A DNA stretch of 36,466 nucleotides. It comes from Bacteroidales bacterium. Its GTDB lineage: Bacteria > Bacteroidota > Bacteroidia > Bacteroidales > ML635J-15. Of this stretch, positions 26,762 through 34,046 are shown one piece after another. The position numbers and the translations under genes are program-made. The notes beneath the pieces were generated by a model that saw nothing but the letters and a program-made list of their open reading frames with translations, was not told the DNA's origin and did not search any database. The stretch covers positions 1 through 36,466 of the forward strand of contig JAQIBY010000113.1 of assembly GCA_027858835.1 (NCBI GenBank), read 5' to 3'. Within the stretch, counting starts at the first letter, position 1; every line of letters begins with the position of its first letter.

Positions 26762-29329
26762 CTAATTCTTTAAGATAATTTTCTGAGTTGATAATTCGCC
26801 ATTCATCATGACAGATACAAAAATCAAATCTCCTGAAGCAGGATATTTTGACATATCAAATTCCACATGAGAAATGCCGGGATAAATGTTTTCCTTAATC
26901 ATTGTACGACCTGTCATATCGACAACACGAACAGATGCACCATCCACATTATTGATGAAAGAAACATTGAGAAACTGTGTGCTCATCCATAAATCAAAGC
27001 TTGGTTTTGAAAGCTCATCAACTTCAACTTCAACAGAAACAGGGTATGTTAAACTCAGCGTTCCGTCAAAATCAACTTGTTTAAGTCGGTAATAACTGAT
27101 TCCTTGCAATGGTTTTTCATCAGTGTATTGATACTGAATGGTTTCATATGAATCTCCATGTCCTTTGATTTCTGCAATATTTTCAAAATCAACGCCGTTG
27201 GAAGATCGTTGTAAAATAAATTTCTCGTTATTTTTTTCAGATGCAGTAACCCAATTTAAAATAACTTTGTTTTGAAGCGTAAAGGCTGAAAAATCGACAA
27301 GTTCAACTGGTAGAGGATATTCAGAAGAGACGCCATCGGTGACATGAATATAGTAGTTAGCAGTCGCAGATGAATTTCCGTCAATGATTATGTAATAAGT
27401 ATTTCCAATTACCGCATTATCCATCGACAGATCAAAATTTTCCACGGAACCGTTACCAGTATGACTACGACCATCCAATGTATTTGGCGTACTTTCAGAT
27501 GAAGATTCTGGACATGTCATCACAATCCAATTATCATGCCCGGAACAAGGTGTTGGATTTCCCTCAACAACGATGACTTGAATATCACCAGATGAAGCTT
27601 GAATACCACTAACAGACATGTTAAAATATGTCGATGTCGCAATAAATTTCAGATACTGTGCTTCGTTATAACTGGCGTTCCAGCATCCACAGCCAGTAAT
27701 TCCATCTCCACAACTTACATGTTTTGTGGGCTGATTCCCATCATCAGAATCGGCATTTAAATTAGAACTTACATATGTCCCTAAAACAAGTTCGTAAGCA
27801 TTATCACAGTTTGCTCCAAAATTAGAGATATCAGTTTCAGAAAATGATGGTCCAAACTCAAGCTCAATATAATCAAGCTCAATATCATCGAGTGTAGAAG
27901 ATGCCGTTTCGCTAAATGTTACTGTCCAAGTACCATTTGCATTTGCTAATCCATCAAAATTACTTGAAAAATCACCAGCAGTTGAAATTCGATACAACCC
28001 AATATCGTAAGGTTTTATGGCAGAAGAAGTCGGTAGATTTAATCTGGAACTTTCTCTTAGTGTGACTTGAACATCGTCCGTATTTGAATCAAATGTACCT
28101 GTTGAAAAAAGTTCTATACTGCCTTTTGCTCCAGGAGATGTCAGATTACATTCATATTGAGATAAATCTTCACCATTTCCATTTTTCAAAAATATTTTCA
28201 CTTGTCTTAATCCATTTTCATTTACATCAAGAGGTGCTGTCAAACCAGACACCTCAATGTCAAAACTCAATGTCCCATCATTGCTTATTTCTGTTCCGGC
28301 AAAAGACCCACAAGTTCTAAATTGAGCAGGAATACTAAACGCAGGATCAAATGAACTAGGACAAGATAATATTTGGGAACCTGTAAGAGCTGTTGTATTA
28401 AAACAAGTACCATCGGCAGTATAAATATCAAAAGAGTAAGACAATCCACTAGTTAAACCAGTAATAGAGGCACTTGCACCTGTGTCATAATATACGACAA
28501 AATTACCACTATTTCCACTGCCAATTTCTTGTCCTAAACCAAAAATTGGATTTGCTGTATAACTAATATCTGAAACAGGTGGGACATCTAAATCTATTGT
28601 TTTTCGAGCAACAACCAATACACTATCACCGGAATTATTTGTCCAAGACAAGTCAACTGAATAGCTTGAATAATCGTCAATAGACAACCCTGATGGTGGT
28701 GTGGATGGTGGTGTACAAGAAGAAAGTGTCCCTTCGATTACAATATTATCAATTCTTTCATAAGCACTTGAAGCATCTCCAGTCCAACCTTCAACTTTAA
28801 GCTCAATACTTGAAGCACAAGACAAACCACTAAGGGATGCCGTTCCAGAGTCGTAAGTTGACTGATTTATACGAGTAAAAAAGTTCACCCAACTTCCCCC
28901 ATCAATACGATAATAAAAATAGAAATTTGCATTTGGAGCAGAAGAGGCCCCATTCATTTCCCAATCAATGCTAATTGAAACATCGGAAGCTGACACATTA
29001 ATTACTTTTGAATACCAGTCTAACCTATCGGATGAACTGCCATTAATATCTTTCCACTCAAGGTGTTTTCCTGAAACAACTCCACAATAATCTGAACTAT
29101 TTACTAATCCAGGGCTCCCAACCTCTACAATACTCCAATTATTATCAGTAGGATCATTGGATGTACTTCCAAATATTCCTGATGTCCCAATGACATCATT
29201 TGCATCTTCAAAATATTCTGAATAAATAATGTTTTGTGCATATAGAGGTTGGGACATAATTAAGACAAGTATCGTAAGTGTTACAATACTTATCACATAT
29301 GTTAAATATGAAAATTTAAAATTGCTCAT
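26762..29329 (-). CDS. Secreted multidomain protein with T9SS type A sorting domain
   Basis: The protein has 855 residues from ATG 29329; a TTG eight codons further upstream is possible but would only lengthen the signal peptide. A signal peptide ends at PLYAQ (about 31). A jelly-roll-like module follows (SEYFEDAND ... WYSKVINVSASDVSISIDWEMNG ... RIDNIVIEG), then a fibronectin type III domain (PSGLSIDDYSSYSVDLSW). A region resembling a proprotein-convertase P domain comes next (CNLTSPGAKGSIELF ... ANGTWTVTFSETA), then a module like bacterial pre-peptidase C-terminal domains. The C-terminus has LPVELVDFSAFTLQNKVILNW, YYRLKQVDFDG and a type A T9SS tail. No catalytic domain is visible, so the function is unknown. 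It is probably secreted or surface-held, and shares an operon with the CHU_C adhesin 4 bases downstream. The gap to the regulator gene at 29477 is 147 bases and holds only a weak -7-like site at 29362-29369. Confidence 0.85.
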   Translation of the reverse strand: MSNFKFSYLTYVISIVTLTILVLIMSQPLYAQNIIYSEYFEDANDVIGTSGIFGSTSNDPTDNNWSIVEVGSPGLVNSSDYCGVVSGKHLEWKDINGSSSDRLDWYSKVINVSASDVSISIDWEMNGASSAPNANFYFYYRIDGGSWVNFFTRINQSTYDSGTASLSGLSCASSIELKVEGWTGDASSAYERIDNIVIEGTLSSCTPPSTPPSGLSIDDYSSYSVDLSWTNNSGDSVLVVARKTIDLDVPPVSDISYTANPIFGLGQEIGSGNSGNFVVYYDTGASASITGLTSGLSYSFDIYTADGTCFNTTALTGSQILSCPSSFDPAFSIPAQFRTCGSFAGTEISNDGTLSFDIEVSGLTAPLDVNENGLRQVKIFLKNGNGEDLSQYECNLTSPGAKGSIELFSTGTFDSNTDDVQVTLRESSRLNLPTSSAIKPYDIGLYRISTAGDFSSNFDGLANANGTWTVTFSETASSTLDDIELDYIELEFGPSFSETDISNFGANCDNAYELVLGTYVSSNLNADSDDGNQPTKHVSCGDGITGCGCWNASYNEAQYLKFIATSTYFNMSVSGIQASSGDIQVIVVEGNPTPCSGHDNWIVMTCPESSSESTPNTLDGRSHTGNGSVENFDLSMDNAVIGNTYYIIIDGNSSATANYYIHVTDGVSSEYPLPVELVDFSAFTLQNKVILNWVTASEKNNEKFILQRSSNGVDFENIAEIKGHGDSYETIQYQYTDEKPLQGISYYRLKQVDFDGTLSLTYPVSVEVEVDELSKPSFDLWMSTQFLNVSFINNVDGASVRVVDMTGRTMIKENIYPGISHVEFDMSKYPASGDLIFVSVMMNGELSTQKIILKN

Positions 29330-29476
29330 AACAGTTGATTTATTTTTACGCAATTATGATGTAAATGTAAAGCTCTAGTTAATAAAAGCTTAATCAATGG
29401 TATGTACAGAAGTAAATTAGGGCTAAAATGCGCTCTAAGGGATTAATGGTTAGAGTTTGGGGTGTATGGTAAGCTA

Positions 29477-31228
29477 TTATGCAATTTTATCTAAAATAGA
29501 TTTTGGGAACTTTCTTGATACGGGGATTTCGGTATCAATTTCTGGAATATGCAACTTATAACCTTGAGCATTTCCACTTACTTTACTGATTTTAGAGACA
29601 TTTACGATGAAAGATTTATGACAACGGACAACCAATTCACAGGATTTAAGCTGATCTTCCATCCGTTTAAGACTGCCTCTTAACAATTGTTTTTTTACCT
29701 CTCCATGTTTTTTGAAATATACAGAAGAATAATTATCGCTGGCTTCAATATAAAGCAGTTCATTTATATAAATTTCCACTTTATCTTTTTCGTTTTCAGC
29801 AATCAGAGTTAACAATCTACAATCATCTTTTTTATCGGCAGTTTGCAATTTCTCAGACACATTTTGAGCGAGTTTTACATGTTTAGTCAACATGATACGC
29901 TCTGCAATAAGAATGAATAAGAAAATGGGCAAAACTGCAAACGAAAACACAGTAAGTAGGGCAGAAAAGAAAGCTTCAACACCCAGTTGATAATCTGGTG
30001 ACTGAAATAGTGCAAGGAAGAAAGCAAGTGTTATAACCACAAGAAAAACCGTACCTGAAATCATCAATAATGAGGAAAGATTTTTTGTGACACGATTAAG
30101 ATTACTTAATGCAAATACCATGGTGATTATCAAAGCAATCAATAAGAAATAGCGATGGTTTTTTTCAGAATTTGCTTGTTTTTGTAACAGTTTCTCTTTT
30201 TCAATAAGAAATTCAATCTCTTTTTCTTTTTCCGCAATTTGATATCTCGATTCAATTTCTGCAATTTTTGTATTGATCTCAACACTACTCAAAGAGTCAT
30301 TTAAAGCAATGAAGCGACGTTGAAATTCAAAAGCAGATTTAAAATTATTTTGCTTTGCATAAATATCTGACAACTGAAAATATGCTTCCCGAATTTCATT
30401 TTTAAAATCAACCATAGAAGCATATCGAATACTTTCTTTAATATCATCAACAGCTAAACTTAGGCGATTTTGTGCTTTATACAATTTACCTCTCTCAATT
30501 AGGCAGATGGCAATTCCTGCATCATCTTGCAATTCTTTTGCAATATCCAAAGCTTTATTCAAATGCTCTTCAGCCAGAGAATACTTATTTCTTTTAATAT
30601 CGACACCAGATAATCCGTATAAGGCAAAATAAATTCCCTCTTTATTGTTTAAGGTTTGTTCGTGTAGCAAAGAATTGTAATAATAGGTATATGCCAAATC
30701 CAAGCTATCCTTCAATTCATATACAGTCCCAAGGTTATAATAACGCAATGAAATTTCGGCTTTATTACCGATTTTTTCCTCAATTTCAAGCGACATTTTA
30801 TAATATTCCAATGCATTATCCAGACTTCCCTGAGTTTGATAAACACTCCCGATATTATTGTAACAGACCGACTTTTTGCTATCATCGTTTTGGTTTTTTG
30901 CAATATCGAGGGCTAACAAATAATCTGAAACTGCTTTTTCATATTCACCTAAATTCTTAAACAAAATTCCCTGTAGGATAAGTGCATCAAATTCTCTGTT
31001 TTTATCCTGTATTGCTTTACTTCTTTCGAGTGCAAGTTTTGCATATTCGACAGCCTTCACGGAATTTTTTCTGGATAATTTCCTGGACAAGGTCAGGCAT
31101 GAATCAATCGCCACAGTATCGTGAACAGGCTCGTCAACGATATTTACCCAACTATCAACCGGCTGTGCAGTGGTAGTTGAAAACACAAAGCTAAGTGCAA
31201 TAAAAAGAAAAACGACTAAACTTGGCAT
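29477..31228 (-). CDS. Membrane-bound TPR protein with C-terminal LytTR DNA-binding domain
   Basis: The protein has 583 residues. A signal peptide (MPSLVVFLFIALSFVFSTTTAQ) is followed by six to seven tetratricopeptide repeats (for example YEKAVSDYLLALDIAKNQ, LDNALEYYKMSLEIEEKIGN, ALDIAKELQDDAGIAICLIE). A charged coiled coil lies at about 313-356 (QIAEKEKEIEFLIEKEKLL), then three membrane segments between about 357 and 445. The last 100 residues form a LytTR domain (IYINELLYIEASDNYSSVYF, LRGSLKRMEDQL, VVRCHKSFIVNVSKISKV). The TPRs should lie outside the inner membrane and the DNA-binding domain in the cytoplasm, so the protein resembles a one-component transmembrane transcription regulator, with no kinase or receiver domain. 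Such TPR-TM-LytTR proteins occur in Bacteroidota, but targets are rarely known. It sits between two surface-protein gene sets and has its own promoter, so it may regulate them (inference). Confidence 0.88.
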   Translation of the reverse strand: MPSLVVFLFIALSFVFSTTTAQPVDSWVNIVDEPVHDTVAIDSCLTLSRKLSRKNSVKAVEYAKLALERSKAIQDKNREFDALILQGILFKNLGEYEKAVSDYLLALDIAKNQNDDSKKSVCYNNIGSVYQTQGSLDNALEYYKMSLEIEEKIGNKAEISLRYYNLGTVYELKDSLDLAYTYYYNSLLHEQTLNNKEGIYFALYGLSGVDIKRNKYSLAEEHLNKALDIAKELQDDAGIAICLIERGKLYKAQNRLSLAVDDIKESIRYASMVDFKNEIREAYFQLSDIYAKQNNFKSAFEFQRRFIALNDSLSSVEINTKIAEIESRYQIAEKEKEIEFLIEKEKLLQKQANSEKNHRYFLLIALIITMVFALSNLNRVTKNLSSLLMISGTVFLVVITLAFFLALFQSPDYQLGVEAFFSALLTVFSFAVLPIFLFILIAERIMLTKHVKLAQNVSEKLQTADKKDDCRLLTLIAENEKDKVEIYINELLYIEASDNYSSVYFKKHGEVKKQLLRGSLKRMEDQLKSCELVVRCHKSFIVNVSKISKVSGNAQGYKLHIPEIDTEIPVSRKFPKSILDKIA

Positions 31229-31265
31229 TAAAAAATAATTTATACCACAAAGTTAGTCGTTTTTT
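31209..31265. repeat. 12-bp inverted repeat spanning the start of the LytTR gene
   Basis: AAAAACGACTAA (31209-31220, inside codons 3-7) and TTAGTCGTTTTT (31254-31265) are perfect inverted copies 33 bases apart. The second arm overlaps the -7 element of the gene's promoter. The pair is too far apart for a terminator, and its upstream arm is largely outside the transcript, so it would act as DNA, perhaps an autoregulatory site. Confidence 0.45.
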
Positions 31266-31279
31266 TTCGTTTTCAACAA
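31249..31279 (-). promoter_or_regulatory. Bacteroidota-type promoter for the TPR-LytTR gene
   Basis: On the minus strand TAACTTTG (31256-31249) matches TAnnTTTG exactly. Two overlapping TTG options lie upstream, 17 (31276-31274) or 20 (31279-31277) bases away. The start codon follows 20 bases after the -7 element. This separates the regulator from the preceding OmpA gene. Confidence 0.65.
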
Positions 31280-31300
31280 ATAAACATAACAGTGCGTGAT

Positions 31301-33124
31301 TTATTCGTTGACTTTTACAATGGTGAATTCGGTTCTGCGGTTTGCAGCATGCTCATCTTCAGTACAATTTGAACATTGATTACATGGGAAAATTGGTTTG
31401 GATTCTCCATAACCTTTACCATATATTTGGTCAGAATTTTCAACTCCAGCGTGGATATAATCTGCTGCAGATTTTGCACGCTTATCGGACAATCTCATAT
31501 TAGATTGATATGAACCACGGCAATCAGTGTGGGAACTAAGCTCAATTGAGATGTCAGGATTATTATTCAAAAATTCAATCACCTTATCCAATTCAGTTGC
31601 TGCATCCTCACGGATATTCCATTTTGCAAAATCGTAATAAATAGGTGCTAAATCAATGAGTTTTGAGATTTCCAGTTTTTCTTGTGCTTTAATCATGACA
31701 AGTTGTTCTCGCGGAATTACCACTTCCCCGCCATCTTCAATAACCATAGCAAATTCCACTTTTTTGTTCAAATAGGATTTTTTTCTAAAATCAATGAGTA
31801 AGTGGATACTGTCCCCACGACGGTATGTATGCGGAAATTCCCATTCAATACCATCCGGCTCAGACAAATCAGAAAAGATAGAATCGCCCTCACAGAAAAT
31901 GGTAATATCCATATCGACAATTGGTGTTCCTTCTTCATTAATTGGTCGAATACTGAAAATCGGATAATCTTCAAGCACAATATCAAATTGAATGAACTCC
32001 TGTAAAGGATCAACATCTGTCAACAAAGAAAATTCATCGTTGAAATAATCTGTATGGTCTGCCTCAATGCGGTATTCGATATCTCGCACAGCTTTAATTT
32101 CATATTTTCCTTCCGGATTTGTTTTTAAACTTGTCTTTACTCCTGTGTCATCCGTAAAGTCAATGCTTGCATTTTGCACTATATTTCCTTTTGTATCGGA
32201 TACAATTCCACGTATTTTTAGTGGTTTCACAAGATTTTCCCAGGAATAAATATCGTCATTTCCCTTCCCTCCTTCTCGGTTTGAACTAAGATATCCTTTT
32301 TGTATCCCATTTTTATTTTCGGCAACGAAAAAAGCGAAGTCATCACGTTTTGAATTAATTGGAGCCGGAAGTGCTTGCGCTTTCTCAGTAGTATTCAAAT
32401 CAGCACAAAATACATCCAAACCTGACGTATCAACAAATCTTGAGAAATACAAGTTTTCATCCTTATCAATAAATGGAAAAAGTTCATCCTTATCAGTATT
32501 CACATGATTAGACAAGACAACAGATTTCCCCCAGATTCCATTTGTGTATTGGATCTTATAAATATCAGTTCCACCAAATCCTCCGGGTTTATCCGATACA
32601 AAATATAAAAGATTTCCATCCTCTGAAAAGCTAGGATGTCCGTTGGAGTATTCGGTTGAATTTACCGGAACTTCTTTTATTTCCGACCAATGATCGTCCA
32701 ACCATGTACAATAATACAATTGCAGTTTCAGTTCATGCTCCTCATTAAATCGCTTTGTTTTTCCAAAATATGCACTGCGTGTAAATACGAGCGTATTATT
32801 TGCCAAGGAATAGACCAAGGGGCCTTCATGAAATTTTGTATTGATAAAATCCATCATCTTCATAAGCTTTTCGCTTTCTGAATTTGTTTTTACATCGCAA
32901 AAATGCCGATTTGTATTTTTGTCTTTTTTTGACAAGATATTATCCGGAGCATCAGATATAAAAACCAGATCACCAAATAACTCAGAGGCTGAAAACTCTG
33001 AATATTCAGTATTAACCGGAAGATTTTCAATGGCATAAACTGCGGGTGTCTGTTGAGCGAATATCTCGACATGTATCAAAACGAGAATAAAAATGAAAAT
33101 ATGTTTCATAGTCAAAAATTTCAT
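31301..33124 (-). CDS. OmpA-family protein with WD40-like (PD40) repeats and carboxypeptidase-regulatory-like domain
   Basis: The protein has 607 residues from ATG 33124, one base after the stop of the PorP/SprF gene; ATG 33109 is also possible, and both give a signal peptide ending in IFAQ. PD40/WD40-like propeller motifs are seen (HPSFSEDGNLLYFVSDKPGGFGGTDIYK near 158-185, DELFPFIDKDENLYFSR). A carboxypeptidase-regulatory-like domain covers about 298-361 (IRGIVSDTKGNIVQNASI). A C-terminal OmpA domain covers about 494-607 (YYDFAKWNIREDA, IELSSHTDCRGSYQSNMRLSDKRA, CTEDEHAANRRTEF), which should bind peptidoglycan. No lipobox cysteine is present. The PD40, regulatory-like and OmpA order recalls the T9SS accessory protein PorE and the OmpA partners found beside PorP/SprF genes. 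It probably anchors the neighbouring outer-membrane and adhesin components to the cell wall. Confidence 0.87.
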   Translation of the reverse strand: MKFLTMKHIFIFILVLIHVEIFAQQTPAVYAIENLPVNTEYSEFSASELFGDLVFISDAPDNILSKKDKNTNRHFCDVKTNSESEKLMKMMDFINTKFHEGPLVYSLANNTLVFTRSAYFGKTKRFNEEHELKLQLYYCTWLDDHWSEIKEVPVNSTEYSNGHPSFSEDGNLLYFVSDKPGGFGGTDIYKIQYTNGIWGKSVVLSNHVNTDKDELFPFIDKDENLYFSRFVDTSGLDVFCADLNTTEKAQALPAPINSKRDDFAFFVAENKNGIQKGYLSSNREGGKGNDDIYSWENLVKPLKIRGIVSDTKGNIVQNASIDFTDDTGVKTSLKTNPEGKYEIKAVRDIEYRIEADHTDYFNDEFSLLTDVDPLQEFIQFDIVLEDYPIFSIRPINEEGTPIVDMDITIFCEGDSIFSDLSEPDGIEWEFPHTYRRGDSIHLLIDFRKKSYLNKKVEFAMVIEDGGEVVIPREQLVMIKAQEKLEISKLIDLAPIYYDFAKWNIREDAATELDKVIEFLNNNPDISIELSSHTDCRGSYQSNMRLSDKRAKSAADYIHAGVENSDQIYGKGYGESKPIFPCNQCSNCTEDEHAANRRTEFTIVKVNE

Positions 33125-33125
33125 A

Positions 33126-34043
33126 TTAAAAATATCTGGGAGACACATAAGATTTATCAATCGGACGGATATCGTATGTTAATGTTATCTCATGCGAACC
33201 GCTTTGAAAAGCGCTTAATTGAGTGATGCTATAATCATAAGAATAGGTCACTCTGAAATCATCATACACCTGAATTGAAAACAGCGGTCCTACAGCATCC
33301 ATATGACGATATAATAATCCGAACCAAAAACGATCTCTCATAATTACCGACAGTGTTGCCTCAACCGAAAGCGGCGCATTTTTCACATAGCGAGTCATTG
33401 CCATAGTACGAAGTTTAAAATCGGGATCAATATCAAAAACATAGCCTCCCATCAAGTATGCATGACGCTGATATGTCAAATTTCCTGTTTCTACAGAGTA
33501 TTTTTGGTTCAATAATGACGGAACACTAAACCCGACAAAACCATTTGTAAATTTTGCATACAGTCCAGCGCCAAAAACCGGTTTAAAACGATTGATATTT
33601 TGATAAAACGCAGGATCATCGATCTGAACACCTTCAACAGAGGAAAGTGCAGCATTTACATTATTCATTCCGGCAGATAAACCAGCATACAATTTGATGT
33701 TTTGGTTAAGCAACATATGGTATGACGCACTAATTTTGAAGCCGGTATTAGACAAGGGTCCGGCGACATCGCGTTGTAATGTTAATCCGAAACCCAGCTG
33801 GTGTTTATAAGGTGTATGCACACTAAATGCATAAGTTTGCGGGGCACCTTCAAGCCCTACCCATTGAATTCTACTGGTAAAATCAAGTGAAATCAATTCT
33901 GATGAGCCGGCGTATGACGGATTCACCATGAGTTGATTCAACATATAATGTGCTTTCAGTGGATCTTGTTGAGCAAAACCAGGCTTTGCCAAAACAAACA
34001 GAAGCACTATTGGTAATATTAAAAATATACGTTTCATAATCAT
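33126..34043 (-). CDS. PorP/SprF family type IX secretion membrane protein
   Basis: The protein has 305 residues, typical of the family. A signal peptide (KRIFLILPIVLLFVLAKPGFAQ) is followed by QDPLKAHYMLNQLMVNPSYAGSSE, the family signature (a near-N-terminal M-x-N-x-x-x-x-NPAYAG type motif). Repeated amphipathic strands follow (VGLEGAPQTYAFSVHTPY, LGFGLTLQRDVAGPLSN, ASYHMLLNQNIKLYAGLSAG) and it ends in a strand-rich barrel (FSIQVYDDFRVTYSYDYSI, HEITLTYDIRP). SprF is needed in Flavobacterium for surface delivery of SprB, a CHU_C-type protein, and this gene follows a CHU_C gene by 3 bases. Its likely job is therefore export or outer-membrane anchoring of that protein. ATG 34037 (M3) is an alternative start. 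Confidence 0.92.
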   Translation of the reverse strand: MIMKRIFLILPIVLLFVLAKPGFAQQDPLKAHYMLNQLMVNPSYAGSSELISLDFTSRIQWVGLEGAPQTYAFSVHTPYKHQLGFGLTLQRDVAGPLSNTGFKISASYHMLLNQNIKLYAGLSAGMNNVNAALSSVEGVQIDDPAFYQNINRFKPVFGAGLYAKFTNGFVGFSVPSLLNQKYSVETGNLTYQRHAYLMGGYVFDIDPDFKLRTMAMTRYVKNAPLSVEATLSVIMRDRFWFGLLYRHMDAVGPLFSIQVYDDFRVTYSYDYSITQLSAFQSGSHEITLTYDIRPIDKSYVSPRYF

Positions 34044-34046
34044 TTA

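Noticed and set aside
29433-29455. CTCTAA / TTAGAG inverted repeat between the LytTR gene and its downstream neighbour
   Set aside because: Six-base arms 11 bases apart are expected by chance in a sequence of this size; no promoter geometry supports it.
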